This document shows positions 8,090-17,011 of a stretch of DNA of 22,922 nucleotides, in pieces. This DNA is from DATLZB01 sp035574175 (GTDB taxonomy: Bacteria > Pseudomonadota > Alphaproteobacteria > Rhizobiales > Hyphomicrobiaceae), in assembly GCA_035574175.1 (NCBI GenBank), contig DATLZB010000131.1:1-22922 (forward strand). Reading direction: 5' to 3'. The notes under the pieces are model-generated. The model saw only the letters and a list, made by a program, of their open reading frames with translations, had not been told where the DNA came from and made no database searches. Numbering within the stretch: the first letter of the stretch is position 1; every line of letters begins with the position of its first letter. A program made the position numbers and the translations under genes.

Positions 8090-9051
8090 GCGGGCACCGC
8101 CAGGGCAAGCGCCTCGCCCACCGGGCGGCCGGCGAGCGGATTGCCGAGGCGCACGATTTCCCACTCGAGGCTCACGCCAAAGGCCGCCTTGACGCGAGCG
8201 CGTACCGTCTCGCCGAGCCGCTCGATGTCCTCCGCGGTCGCTCCCTGGTCGTTGATCAGGAAGTTGCAATGCATCGCGGAGACCATGGCACCGCCAACGC
8301 GCAGGCCGCGACAGCCGACCTCGTCGATCAGCCGCCAGGCGCTGTGTCCGGGCGGGTTCTTGAACGTGGAGCCCCCGGTGCGCTCCTTGATCGGCTGGTT
8401 GGCCTCCCGGTATTCGGCGACCGCTTCCATCTCTTTCAAGATCTCGGCCGGGTCGCCCGGCTCGCAGCGAAACAGCGCCTCGGTGAAAATCCAGTCGGCC
8501 GGCACGCCACAATGGCGGTAGGCGTAGTTCATGTCGGCGAGGCTCAGCACATGGAGGCGGCCCTGGCGATCCACGGCACGGGCAGAGATCAGCACGTCCT
8601 TCGTCTCGCGCCCGTGCGCGCCGGCGTTCATTCTGAGCGCACCACCGATGTTGCCGGGAATGCCGCGGTAGAAGGCGAGGCCCGAGAGGCCGGCGTCGGC
8701 GGCCGCGCGCGCAAGCTTCACATCGGGCACGGCGGCGCCGGCCCGGATCGTGTGGTCCGGACCGAGGTTCGTCTCGCCGAAGCCGCGGCCCAACCTGATG
8801 ACGATGCCGGGGATGCCGCCGTCCCGCACCAGCAGATTGGAGCCAAGACCAATCACAGTGATCGGCAGCTCGGGCGGCAGATGCTCAAGGAAGTAGGCGA
8901 GGTCGCCTTCATCGGCCGGCGAGTAGAAGACCTGCGCCGGGCCGCCGACGCGGAACCAGGTGACGGCGGCGAGCGGCTGGTTGGCGACAAGCCTACCACG
9001 CAGCGCAGGCATCGCCTCAACGAGGTCGGGGACGATATCCGGAAACGTCAT
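8086..9051 (-). CDS. murB: UDP-N-acetylenolpyruvoylglucosamine reductase MurB
   Basis: MurB is the FAD enzyme that reduces enolpyruvyl-UDP-GlcNAc to UDP-MurNAc with NADPH in the cytoplasm. The 321-residue product shows the FAD-binding signatures TWFRVGGPAQ (31-40), VIGLGSNLLVRDGG (66-79) and YRGIPGNIGGALRMNAGAHG (128-147). The catalytic serine is in GGSTFKNP (226-233, Ser228), and a C-terminal acidic pair lies in LEWEI (295-299). The absence of the long Tyr-loop insertion places it with the short type II MurBs. ATG at 9051 lies 36 bases after murC, and its stop overlaps the ddlB start. The murC-murB-ddlB run is standard for rhizobia. Confidence 0.96.
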   Translation of the reverse strand: MTFPDIVPDLVEAMPALRGRLVANQPLAAVTWFRVGGPAQVFYSPADEGDLAYFLEHLPPELPITVIGLGSNLLVRDGGIPGIVIRLGRGFGETNLGPDHTIRAGAAVPDVKLARAAADAGLSGLAFYRGIPGNIGGALRMNAGAHGRETKDVLISARAVDRQGRLHVLSLADMNYAYRHCGVPADWIFTEALFRCEPGDPAEILKEMEAVAEYREANQPIKERTGGSTFKNPPGHSAWRLIDEVGCRGLRVGGAMVSAMHCNFLINDQGATAEDIERLGETVRARVKAAFGVSLEWEIVRLGNPLAGRPVGEALALAVPA

Positions 9052-9087
9052 GGGCGCATCTTTCGCGACATCCTCAACACTGCCCGC

Positions 9088-10524
9088 TCAACCTGCCGCG
9101 CCCAAGCGCTTGGACTCGCCGGCGAGCAGCGCCGGAAGCTCGTGGGCCCACTCGGTGGAATTGCCGGCGCCGAGCACGATCACGGTGTCGCCGGGGCGGG
9201 CGTGGCGCCGCAGCAAGGCGGCAAGGGCATTCGGACCGTCGACAGTGACGACGGAAGAGTGGCCAGCGCGGCGGATGCCGTTGGCGAGCGTCTCACTGTC
9301 GATGCCCTCGATCGGCCTCTCGCCGGCGCTGTAGAGCGGCGCCACCATGACGCTGTCGGCATCTCGCAGACAGGCGCAGAAGTCGGCATAAAGGTCGCGC
9401 ACACGCGAGTAGCGATGCGGCTCGAGCACGGCGATGACGCGGCCGCGGGTGCCGGCGCGAGCGGCTTGGATGACGGCGGCAATCTCGACGGGGTGGTGCG
9501 CATAGTCGTCGAACACGGCGATCCCGTTCCAGGTGCCGGTGAGCTGGAAGCGCCGCCTGACACCGGAGAAGCTCTCGATCGCGCTGCGGATGACGTCGTC
9601 TGGAATGCGCGCCTCGGCGGCGACGGCGATGGCAGCCAACGCATTGAGCGCATTATGCCGGCCCGGAATGGGCACGCACCAGTCCTTAATGGTGCGCGCC
9701 CCGCCGGCGACACGGACACCGAGCTCGGCAGTGAAAAGGACGCTGTAGCCTTCCTGCCGTGCCCCGGTCAGCCGTAGGTCGGCGCCCGCTGCGAAGCCGT
9801 AGGTGAGCAGGCGGCGGCCGTCGCGGCGAAGCCCCAAGCGCTCGATCATGGCAGCCACCACCGGGTGGTCGATGCAGGCGACGCCAGCGCCGTAGAAGGG
9901 GATGTTGCAGAAGAAAGTCTCGTACTCCCGATGCATGTTCTTGACGCTGCCGAAGTAGTCAAGATGCTCGGGGTCGATGTTGGTGACGACACCGATCTGG
10001 CTCGGGATCCTGATGAAGGTGCCGTCCGACTCGTCAGCCTCGACCACCATCCAGGGGCTGTTGCCGAGCCGGGCGTTGGAGCCCCAGTCGTTGATGATGC
10101 CGCCGGTGATGACGGTCGGATCGAGCCCGGCGCAGGCGAATACGTGGGCGATGAGCGAGGTGGTGGTGGTCTTGCCGTGGGTGCCGGTCACTGCCACGGT
10201 GGAATAGAGCCGCATCAGCTCGGCCAGCATCTCGGCGCGCCGGATGATCGGCAGTCCCCGCGCGCGAGCCGCATCGAGCTCCGGGTTGCCGGGCTTGACC
10301 GCGGTCGAGATCACGACATAGCGGGCACCGACCAGGTTCACGGGATCGTGGCCGACGAAAACGCGGATGCCCCTGGCACGCAGGCGCCGGACATTGGCGC
10401 TCTCCTTCTGGTCGCTGCCTTGCACGGTGAAGCCCTTGGCGTGCAGAATCTCGGCGATGGCGCTCATGCCTATGCCGCCGACGCCCACAATGTGGATGGT
10501 GCCGATGTCCCGGGGCAGTTCCAT
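9088..10524 (-). CDS. murC: UDP-N-acetylmuramate--L-alanine ligase MurC
   Basis: MurC adds the first amino acid, L-Ala, to UDP-MurNAc using ATP. The 478-residue product has the dinucleotide-like N-terminal motif HIVGVGGIGMSAIAEILHAK (11-30) and the P-loop GTHGKTTTT (114-122). The family signature HNALNALAAIAVA and the C-terminal domain motifs RRRFQLTG and FDDYAHHPVEIAA are also present. Length agrees with other MurCs. The ATG at 10524 lies 27 bases after the murG stop, and the murB start lies 36 bases beyond its own stop, consistent with one transcript. Nothing unusual is seen. Confidence 0.97.
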   Translation of the reverse strand: MELPRDIGTIHIVGVGGIGMSAIAEILHAKGFTVQGSDQKESANVRRLRARGIRVFVGHDPVNLVGARYVVISTAVKPGNPELDAARARGLPIIRRAEMLAELMRLYSTVAVTGTHGKTTTTSLIAHVFACAGLDPTVITGGIINDWGSNARLGNSPWMVVEADESDGTFIRIPSQIGVVTNIDPEHLDYFGSVKNMHREYETFFCNIPFYGAGVACIDHPVVAAMIERLGLRRDGRRLLTYGFAAGADLRLTGARQEGYSVLFTAELGVRVAGGARTIKDWCVPIPGRHNALNALAAIAVAAEARIPDDVIRSAIESFSGVRRRFQLTGTWNGIAVFDDYAHHPVEIAAVIQAARAGTRGRVIAVLEPHRYSRVRDLYADFCACLRDADSVMVAPLYSAGERPIEGIDSETLANGIRRAGHSSVVTVDGPNALAALLRRHARPGDTVIVLGAGNSTEWAHELPALLAGESKRLGAAG

Positions 10525-10551
10525 GCTGCTCGATCCCTCGTTATCGCCTCT

Positions 10552-11679
10552 TCATACGCCGGCGCGAGCCGGCCGCATACTGGGCGACCGCATCAGTTCC
10601 TCGACAAGGTCGGCGAGCCGGACCACGGCATCCGGCCGACCCTGCTCCCGCACAGCGGCCGCCGCGCGGGCGAGCCGCTCGGGGTCGGACGCCAGCCGTT
10701 CGATCTCGTCAGCGAGGCGCTCAGGCGTGAACTCGGCTTGAGGAATGCACCAAGCGCCGCCCGTCCTTTCGAGCGTTGTCGCGTTGCGCAACTGATCGTT
10801 GTCAAGAGCATGGGGCAGCGGCACGAGAATGGCAGGGCGGCCGATGACGGCGAGCTCGGCCACGGTGGACGCACCGGAGCGCGAGACGACAAGATGGGCG
10901 GCGGCCATCCGTTGCGGCAGATCCGAGAAAAACGTTGCAAGCTCGGCATCGATTCCGGCCTCGATGTAGGCGGCCCTGACCCGGTCCAGGTCCTCGGGCC
11001 GGCACTGCTGTACCACCTTCAGGAGACGCCTCCTGTCGGCCGTGAGCCGGGCCAGCGCGGCTGGCACCACGTCAGCAAAGACGCGGGCCCCCTGACTGCC
11101 GCCGAATACAAGGATCGTCAGGGGCTCGTCAGGCAGCGGCGCATGGTAGGGCGAGCCTGCGCAATCGAGAACTGCGCTGCGCACCGGATTGCCGGTGAGG
11201 CAAGCCTTGGCCGCGGCCGAGCCTTCCAACAGCCTCACTTCGCGAAAGGACGTGGCAATGCGGGCGACCATCCTGACAAGGACACGATTGGCGCGGCCCA
11301 ATACCGCGTTCTGTTCGTGAAGGACCGCCGGCACACCGCGCAGACGCGCAGCAACGAGCGGGGGAAAGCTCGGATAGCCGCCGAACCCGACCACGGCAGC
11401 AGGACGGACCTTGCCCAACAGCCGGAACGCCTCGCCGATGCCGCGCAGCAGGGTCACGGCCGCTGCCAGTGCCTTCAGCGGAGAGCCGACGGCGGGGGTC
11501 GCGGCGCGGATGCGGAAGATGCTGCGTGCAGGAAAATCGGCACCGTAGCGGTCGCCGCGCATATCGGTGACGAGATCGACCGGGATGCCCCGCCGGGCGA
11601 GCTCCTCGGCGAGCGCCAGAGCGGGAAACAGGTGGCCACCGGTGCCGCCGGCAGCCAGTATCACGGAACCTCGGTTCAA
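10552..11679 (-). CDS. murG: Lipid II synthase MurG (GlcNAc transferase)
   Basis: MurG is a peripheral inner-membrane glycosyltransferase (GT28, GT-B fold) that adds GlcNAc to lipid I to make lipid II. Motifs present are GGTGGHLFPALALAEEL (11-27), GFGGYPSFPPLVAA (98-111), HEQNAVLGRANR (121-132), FGGSQGAR (192-199) and SRSGASTVAELA (267-278). DNDQLRNA lies near 293-300. The preferred start is TTG at 11679, whose bases overlap the ftsW stop as TTGA, with a G-rich run just upstream. That gives 375 residues. GTG at 11664 would give 370. An open frame continues far upstream inside ftsW, but that section has no MurG character. All substrate-binding motifs are intact. Confidence 0.95.
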   Translation of the reverse strand: MNRGSVILAAGGTGGHLFPALALAEELARRGIPVDLVTDMRGDRYGADFPARSIFRIRAATPAVGSPLKALAAAVTLLRGIGEAFRLLGKVRPAAVVGFGGYPSFPPLVAARLRGVPAVLHEQNAVLGRANRVLVRMVARIATSFREVRLLEGSAAAKACLTGNPVRSAVLDCAGSPYHAPLPDEPLTILVFGGSQGARVFADVVPAALARLTADRRRLLKVVQQCRPEDLDRVRAAYIEAGIDAELATFFSDLPQRMAAAHLVVSRSGASTVAELAVIGRPAILVPLPHALDNDQLRNATTLERTGGAWCIPQAEFTPERLADEIERLASDPERLARAAAAVREQGRPDAVVRLADLVEELMRSPSMRPARAGV

Positions 11680-12854
11680 GGCGCCCCCGTCCCGTATGAT
11701 CTCAATCGGCGAGCTTTGACAGTCAATCCGGGCATTTGCAGGCGCTCGGGGTCGGGCCGGCGGCGGGTGAGAGCAAGCAGCATGCCGCAGGCGATGCACA
11801 TGGCGAGGTGGGACGAGCCACCGGCGGATATGAACGGCAAGGTGATGCCCTTGGCCGGAACGAGACCGACATTGACGGCCATGTTCATGACTGCCTGCAG
11901 ACCGAGGAGCAGTGCCAGCGCGGTTACCCCATGGCGCGTGAAAGGATCGGGCTCGCCGAAGGTGCGGGCGAGGGCGCGCAATACAACGTAGGCGAAAATG
12001 GCAACGAGGATCAGGCAGGCCAGCACCCCATACTCCTCGGCAACGACCGCGAAGATGAAGTCGGTGCGGGCGTCGGGCAGGATGTTCTTGATGGTACCCT
12101 CGCCGGGGCCGCGGCCGAAGAGGCCGCCTTCGAGGAACGACTGAAAGGCGCGGTCGGTCTGCGAGGTTTCTCCCGTCGGAGGAACCAGGAAGCGGTCGAT
12201 GCGCTGGCGCACGTGTGGGAGCACATGGTAGGCGCCGGCGAGCAGACCGGCGCCGGCGGCAAAGAGGCCGACAGACCAAGCAATGGATCGGCCCGACAGG
12301 AACAGCAGTGCGCCCCAGAGCGCGGTGATGAGCAACACCTGACCGACGTCCGGCTGCAGCATGAGCAGAGCCGCGAAGGCCACGTAGAAGGCGATGGCGA
12401 GGGCGAGGGCCGGCATGTCGGTGCGCCGCGCGCTTTCGGCGAAGGCCCAGGCGGAAAGAACGGCAAACCCCGGCTTGGCGAGTTCGGAGGGTTGCAGCGA
12501 CAGGCCCGCAAAGCGCAGCCAGCGCCTGGCCCCGTTGATCTCCTCTCCGGTCAACAGCACTAAGATCATGACGGCAAGACCACCGAAGAAGAGGGCAGCG
12601 GCAAGGCGGCGGATGGTGCGCGGGCCCATCATCGAGACGGCCAGCATGACGAGGAGGCCGAGGGCGGCGTAGGCGCCATGGCGCTCAACGAAATAAAAGG
12701 CCGGCAGGCCCTTCTTGAGGGCAACGACCGGGCTCGCCGCCGGCGACAGCAGCAGCCCGATGGCAATGAGCGCCAGGATGGCAGCCAGCACCGGCCGGTC
12801 GACCGTGAACCACCATTCGGCGAGCATACTTCTGTCGGTGCGCGAGATCCGCAT
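11676..12854 (-). CDS. ftsW: Septal peptidoglycan polymerase FtsW (SEDS family)
   Basis: FtsW is the SEDS-family glycosyltransferase that polymerises lipid II at the septum together with a class B PBP (FtsI). The 392-residue product is very hydrophobic, with about ten membrane segments. It carries the family motifs GARRWLRFAGLSLQPSELAK (108-127), LQPDVGQ (166-172), LPDARTDFIFAVVAEEYG (259-276) and GLVPAKGITLPFISAGGSS. The Asp in TDFIFA corresponds to the conserved SEDS catalytic-site acid. Two starts are possible: ATG at 12854 (used) or TTG at 12860, which overlaps the murD stop. Its FtsI partner is not encoded upstream of murE here. The end overlaps the murG start. Confidence 0.96.
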   Translation of the reverse strand: MRISRTDRSMLAEWWFTVDRPVLAAILALIAIGLLLSPAASPVVALKKGLPAFYFVERHGAYAALGLLVMLAVSMMGPRTIRRLAAALFFGGLAVMILVLLTGEEINGARRWLRFAGLSLQPSELAKPGFAVLSAWAFAESARRTDMPALALAIAFYVAFAALLMLQPDVGQVLLITALWGALLFLSGRSIAWSVGLFAAGAGLLAGAYHVLPHVRQRIDRFLVPPTGETSQTDRAFQSFLEGGLFGRGPGEGTIKNILPDARTDFIFAVVAEEYGVLACLILVAIFAYVVLRALARTFGEPDPFTRHGVTALALLLGLQAVMNMAVNVGLVPAKGITLPFISAGGSSHLAMCIACGMLLALTRRRPDPERLQMPGLTVKARRLRSYGTGAP

Positions 12855-12856
12855 GC

Positions 12857-14419
12857 TCAATCCGGCCGGTTCATCTCCACACCCGGAATCTCCGAGACGA
12901 GACGCCGAAAGGCCTCGCCGCGCTCCTCAAAGTTGCTGAACTGGTCGTAGGAAGCGCAGGCGGGCGACAGCAGTACGACGGGCTCCGGCCCGTCGCTGCG
13001 GCTCGCATCCCGGGCGGCTGCGGCGCAGGCGACAGCGAGAGTGCCGCTCAGCTCGAAGGCGACCTTGCCGTCGAGCTCGGCGGCAAACGGCGTGGCGGCC
13101 TCGCCGATGAGGTAGGCCTTGGCAATGCGCGGGAAGCTGGGGGCAAGCGCACCGATGCCTCCCTGCTTCGGCTGGCCCCCGGCAATCCAAAAGATATCAC
13201 CAGGAAAGCTCGAGAGTGCCTTGGCGGCGCTGTCGACATTGGTGGCCTTGGAGTCGTTGATGAACAGTACACGTCCGAGCCGGCCGATTTCCTCCATGCG
13301 ATGGGGGAGGCTGCGAAAGGAAGCGAGCGCTGCCTGCAGTGCTGCGCGGCGGCGGGCGGCGTCATTGGGGGGGGCAGGGCGGCGGCCCATCAGGCGTTGG
13401 GTGAAGCGGCGCGCGAAGCGGCGGGCATAGTCCTCTTCGCTCTCGAACCAGCGGCGGCTCAAGGCAATGTCGGGCTTGGACCAGCGACTGCGGGCGGCCT
13501 TGGCGAAGGCGTTGCGCAGAGCACCGAGAACGCAGACGGCAGCCAGGGCATTCTGGGCATTGTGCAGGCCGCGGAGCGAGCCGATCCCCGAGATGTCGGC
13601 AAGCTCCTCGGCCCAACGGTGCTTGGTGTCGTCGCAGCGGATCCTGCCTTCGGCAAGGTGGTAGCCCTCTTCGAAGTCCTCGCGGGTCGAGAAGACGTGC
13701 ACGAAGCCGCGTTGGCGACAACGCTCGATTATCGCCCGGCAGTATTCGTCGTCGGCACTCACACAGCACTGCTCGGCATTGCGCACGACCCGCTCCTTGA
13801 TGGCGGCGTAGTTCTCGATGCTGCCGTGCCGGTCCAGGTGGTCGGGCGCAATGTTGAGCAGTACGCCGACCGTCGGCCGCAGCGATGGGGTGAGGTCGAT
13901 CTGGAAGGAGGAGAGCTCGATGACGTGGAAGCGGCTGCCGGCGGGCGGTTCGAGATCGAGGATGGGAGGACCGAGATTGCCGCCCACGGCAACGTCGCGC
14001 CGGTCGGCGCGCAGCAGGTGAGCAATGAGGGCCGTCGTGGTCGATTTGCCGTTGGTGCCGGTGACGGCCACGAACGGCGCATGCCGGCTGCGCCGTGCGC
14101 GCTCACGGCAAAAGAGCTCGACGTCGCCGATCACCTCAACGCCCGCGGCGCGGGCCTGCTTCACGACCCAATGGGGCTCGGGGTGGGTCAGCGGCACGCC
14201 CGGCGACAGTACGAGAGCGGCAAAGCCGCCCCAATCGGCTCCGGCAAGGTCGAGGAGTGGGATGCCGGCCGCTGCCGCCTCCTTTCGACGCCCCTCGCTG
14301 TCGTCCCAAGCGGCGACCGCGGCGCCCCCGGCGAGAAGCGCGCGCGCCGCAGAAAGGCCCGAACGGCCAAGCCCGAATACGGCAACCGTCCGGCGGCCGA
14401 AGCTGGTGACGGGAATCAT
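12857..14419 (-). CDS. murD: UDP-MurNAc-L-alanine--D-glutamate ligase MurD, with internal insertion
   Basis: MurD adds D-Glu to UDP-MurNAc-L-Ala using ATP. The product is 520 residues, versus about 440-470 in most bacteria. Domain 1 opens with VAVFGLGRSGLSAARAL (12-28). The central domain has the P-loop VTGTNGKSTTT (119-129), ELSSFQID (168-175) and HNAQNALAA (286-294). Domain 3 has LPHRMEEIGRLGRVLFINDSKATN (371-394, read as two adjoining motifs) and LLSPACASYDQFSNFEERGE. Between the central and third domains about 55 residues (roughly 305-360) are extra. They are rich in Arg and aromatic residues and have no counterpart I know in MurD. The catalytic motifs on both sides are intact, so the enzyme is probably active. 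It starts 49 bases after mraY. Confidence 0.95.
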   Translation of the reverse strand: MIPVTSFGRRTVAVFGLGRSGLSAARALLAGGAAVAAWDDSEGRRKEAAAAGIPLLDLAGADWGGFAALVLSPGVPLTHPEPHWVVKQARAAGVEVIGDVELFCRERARRSRHAPFVAVTGTNGKSTTTALIAHLLRADRRDVAVGGNLGPPILDLEPPAGSRFHVIELSSFQIDLTPSLRPTVGVLLNIAPDHLDRHGSIENYAAIKERVVRNAEQCCVSADDEYCRAIIERCRQRGFVHVFSTREDFEEGYHLAEGRIRCDDTKHRWAEELADISGIGSLRGLHNAQNALAAVCVLGALRNAFAKAARSRWSKPDIALSRRWFESEEDYARRFARRFTQRLMGRRPAPPNDAARRRAALQAALASFRSLPHRMEEIGRLGRVLFINDSKATNVDSAAKALSSFPGDIFWIAGGQPKQGGIGALAPSFPRIAKAYLIGEAATPFAAELDGKVAFELSGTLAVACAAAARDASRSDGPEPVVLLSPACASYDQFSNFEERGEAFRRLVSEIPGVEMNRPD

Positions 14420-14468
14420 GCGGCAACTTTAGCGCAGACTTTCCCGGTGCGTCATGCCGGGTCCCCGA

Positions 14469-15551
14469 TCAGCGCAGCTTGAGCGTGGTCAGCCCGACCA
14501 GCGCCAGCACCACGGAAATGATCCAGAAGCGGACCACGACGGTGGCTTCTTGCCAGCCCTTCTGTTCGAAATGGTGATGCAGCGGCGCCATTCGAAACAC
14601 GCGCTTGCCGGTGAGCTTGTAGGAGACAACCTGGATAATGACGGACAGCGTCTCGAGCACGAACAGGCCGCCGACAATCATCAATACGATTTCGTTCTTG
14701 GTGGCGACCGCAATGGTGCCAAGCGCCCCGCCGAGGGCGAGGGACCCGGTATCGCCCATGAAGATCATGGCAGGCGGCGCGTTGAACCACAGAAAGCCGA
14801 GACCAGCCCCGATCAGCGCACCGCAAATGATGGCAAGCTCGCCGGTGCCCGGCATGTAGTGCAGCTGAAGGTAGCGCGTGAAGTCGACGCGGCCGGCCAT
14901 GTAGGCGAAGAGGCCGAAGGCGGCGGCGGCGATCATCACCGGCACAATGGCAAGCCCGTCGAGGCCGTCGGTCAGGTTGACGGCGTTGCCGGCGCCGGCG
15001 ATCACCAGCACGCCGAGGAGGATGAAGAACGGTCCGAGGTCGATCAGCACGTTCTTGAAGAAGGGAATGGCAAGAGTGTCGGACAAAGGCTCCGGCGCAA
15101 GCCGCATGAGGGCGTAAGTGGCGAGCGCGGCAACCAGGAGCTCCAGAGTGAGGCGGACCTTGCCGGAAAAGCCGGCGGCCGAGCGCTTCGTCACCTTGAG
15201 CAGGTCGTCGTAGAAGCCGATGCAGCCGAAAGCGAGCGTCACGCCTAGGACGACCCACACGTAGCCGCTCGACCAGTTGGCCCACAGCAGAGTCGACACC
15301 AGAATGGCCGCCAGGATCATGAGGCCGCCCATGGTCGGCGTGCCGCGCTTGGTAAGATGGCTCTGCGGGCCATCTTCTCGAATAGGTTGACCCTTGCCCT
15401 GCTTCAGACGCAAGGCATCGATCATCGCCGGCCCGAACAGGAACACGAACAGCAGCGCCGTCATGATGGCACCGACGGTGCGGAACGAGATATAGCGGAA
15501 GACGTTGAGCGGCCCGATCTGATCGCTGAACTGCACGAGCTCGTAGAGCAT
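14469..15551 (-). CDS. mraY: Phospho-MurNAc-pentapeptide translocase MraY
   Basis: MraY is the polytopic inner-membrane enzyme that transfers phospho-MurNAc-pentapeptide to undecaprenyl phosphate, making lipid I. The product is 360 residues, the same length as in E. coli. The key acids fall at the same numbers: Asp115 and Asp116 in FYDDLLKV, and Asp267 in FMGDTGSLALGG. NLTDGLDGLA (192-201), TPTMGG (71-76) and APLHHHFEQKGW (322-333) are also conserved. Ten membrane segments are visible. ATG at 15551 shares its A with the murF stop (TGATG). A TTG immediately before it overlaps the same stop but is less likely. The short spacer after its stop has a CCCGG/CCGGG inverted pair, without a T-run. Confidence 0.97.
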   Translation of the reverse strand: MLYELVQFSDQIGPLNVFRYISFRTVGAIMTALLFVFLFGPAMIDALRLKQGKGQPIREDGPQSHLTKRGTPTMGGLMILAAILVSTLLWANWSSGYVWVVLGVTLAFGCIGFYDDLLKVTKRSAAGFSGKVRLTLELLVAALATYALMRLAPEPLSDTLAIPFFKNVLIDLGPFFILLGVLVIAGAGNAVNLTDGLDGLAIVPVMIAAAAFGLFAYMAGRVDFTRYLQLHYMPGTGELAIICGALIGAGLGFLWFNAPPAMIFMGDTGSLALGGALGTIAVATKNEIVLMIVGGLFVLETLSVIIQVVSYKLTGKRVFRMAPLHHHFEQKGWQEATVVVRFWIISVVLALVGLTTLKLR

Positions 15552-17011
15552 CAATTCTCCTCCGTCGCTGCGGTGCTCCCCGCCCGTTGCCGCTCGGCCT
15601 CGGTGAGCGTGGCGTGCTCACGCATGAGGGCCGCGACGAGCGGAGCCATGCGGCTGCCGAGCGACCCCTTGACCATCACCACATCACCGGCGCCGACCGT
15701 CGCCACCAGCACGCGAGCCAGCGCCTCCGATCGCTCGGCCCAATGGCCCCTCCGCCAAGGTTCGAGCGCATCATAGAGAAGGCGCATGTTCGGGCCCGCA
15801 GCAAAAACCAGATCGACGCCTGCCGCGTCAATCACATCAACAAGACCAAGATGCTGAGCCGCGGCGCCTGCCCCCAACTCAAGCATATCACCCAGCACCG
15901 CAATGCGGCGGGGGTACCGGTCGCGGGGGGTGAGCGCGAGCGTGGCCAGCGCGGCGCGCATGGAGGCGGGATTGGCGTTGTAGCTCTCGTCGATGAGCAG
16001 GATCGATCCACCCGGCGCGCGCAGTACGGTGCGGGAGCCCCGACCGGGCGGCGCCTCGAACTCGGCGAGCGCGGCCGCCGCGCGCTCGAGGTCGAGGTCG
16101 AGCGCGTAGAGGGCGGCAAGCACGGCCAGAGAATTGTCCGCAATATGCTCACCAGGCACATTAAGCGCGTACTCGATGCGCCGGCCCGCTACGCTGACCA
16201 GGAGCCGGGAACCGTTAGGGCCCAGTTCAAGCCGTTCGCGCCGTACCTCAGCGCGCAAATGCCCACCGAAGGAGATGATGGTGGCACCCCGCGACCGCGC
16301 CCGCGCCGCAAGGAGGTCGAAATGCGGGTTGTCGCGATTGAGCACCGCCGATCCGTCGCGCTCAAGACCCAGGAAAATCTCGGATTTGGCCGCCGCGATC
16401 TCCTCCACCGAGGAGAAGAACTCGAGATGAACCGGCGCGACGGTGGTGACGATCGCCACGTGCGGCCGTACCAGTCGGGTCAGCGGCGTAATCTCGCCCG
16501 CGTGGTTCATGCCGATCTCGAGAACGGCAAAGCGGGTTGTTTGGGGCAGGCGGGCGAGCGTCAGCGGCACCCCCCAGAGATTGTTGTGGGACTTCTCGGA
16601 CGCGTGCACGGCGCCAAGGCGCGCGAGGCAAGCGCGCAACATTTCCTTGGTGCCGGTCTTGCCCACGCTTCCGGTGACGGCGATGACGCGCGCCTGGGAG
16701 CTCAGACGGGCACGCGCGGAGCGCGCCACGGCCTCGAGCCCCTCAAGGGGGTCGGCGACGCGCAGCAGAGCCTTGTCCTGTGGATGCCTCAGGTAGTCGC
16801 GGCGGACCAGCGCGGCGGCCGCTCCGGCCTCGAATGCCCGCGTAACGAAATCGTGGCCGTCGCGCCGGTCCTTGAGAGCCACGAACACATCGCCCGGCTT
16901 GAGCGTGCGGGTGTCGATGGAGAACCCGGTGACGGGGACTTGGGGCGCGCCGTCTCCTTCGCCGCCAGAAGCGGCGAGGAGCGCGCTCCACGACCACAGC
17001 GCCTCAGCCAT
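15551..17011 (-). CDS. murF: UDP-MurNAc-tripeptide--D-alanyl-D-alanine ligase MurF
   Basis: MurF adds the D-Ala-D-Ala dipeptide (product of DdlB) to UDP-MurNAc-tripeptide, completing the cytoplasmic precursor. The 486-residue product has the N-terminal substrate domain (SIDTRTLKPGDVFVALK, 31-47) and a P-loop VTGSVGKTGTKEML (112-125). SEKSHNNLWGVPLTLA and EIGMNHAGEI follow (about 138-174), then the C-terminal motif LIDESYNANPASMRAAL. ATG at 17011 lies within the last codons of murE, an eight-base overlap, which argues for coupled translation. The frame is open upstream inside murE but is not part of MurF. Nothing is missing or inserted. Confidence 0.96.
   Translation of the reverse strand: MAEALWSWSALLAASGGEGDGAPQVPVTGFSIDTRTLKPGDVFVALKDRRDGHDFVTRAFEAGAAAALVRRDYLRHPQDKALLRVADPLEGLEAVARSARARLSSQARVIAVTGSVGKTGTKEMLRACLARLGAVHASEKSHNNLWGVPLTLARLPQTTRFAVLEIGMNHAGEITPLTRLVRPHVAIVTTVAPVHLEFFSSVEEIAAAKSEIFLGLERDGSAVLNRDNPHFDLLAARARSRGATIISFGGHLRAEVRRERLELGPNGSRLLVSVAGRRIEYALNVPGEHIADNSLAVLAALYALDLDLERAAAALAEFEAPPGRGSRTVLRAPGGSILLIDESYNANPASMRAALATLALTPRDRYPRRIAVLGDMLELGAGAAAQHLGLVDVIDAAGVDLVFAAGPNMRLLYDALEPWRRGHWAERSEALARVLVATVGAGDVVMVKGSLGSRMAPLVAALMREHATLTEAERQRAGSTAATEEN

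Noticed and set aside
8090..8512. N-terminal extension of ddlB
   Set aside because: The open frame runs inside murB in another phase and carries no Ddl sequence; the ATGA overlap at 8086-8089 gives a full-length Ddl.
9865..11991. 708-codon open frame on the plus strand opposite murC, murG and ftsW
   Set aside because: It crosses three real genes in antisense, has no recognisable domain and is explained by codon bias on the other strand.
11680..12279. N-terminal extension of murG
   Set aside because: It is the shifted frame of ftsW; the first MurG motif begins only after TTG 11679.
14420..14468. CCCGG/CCGGG hairpin between mraY and murD as a terminator
   Set aside because: The stem is only five base pairs with no T-run, and murD needs the upstream transcript.
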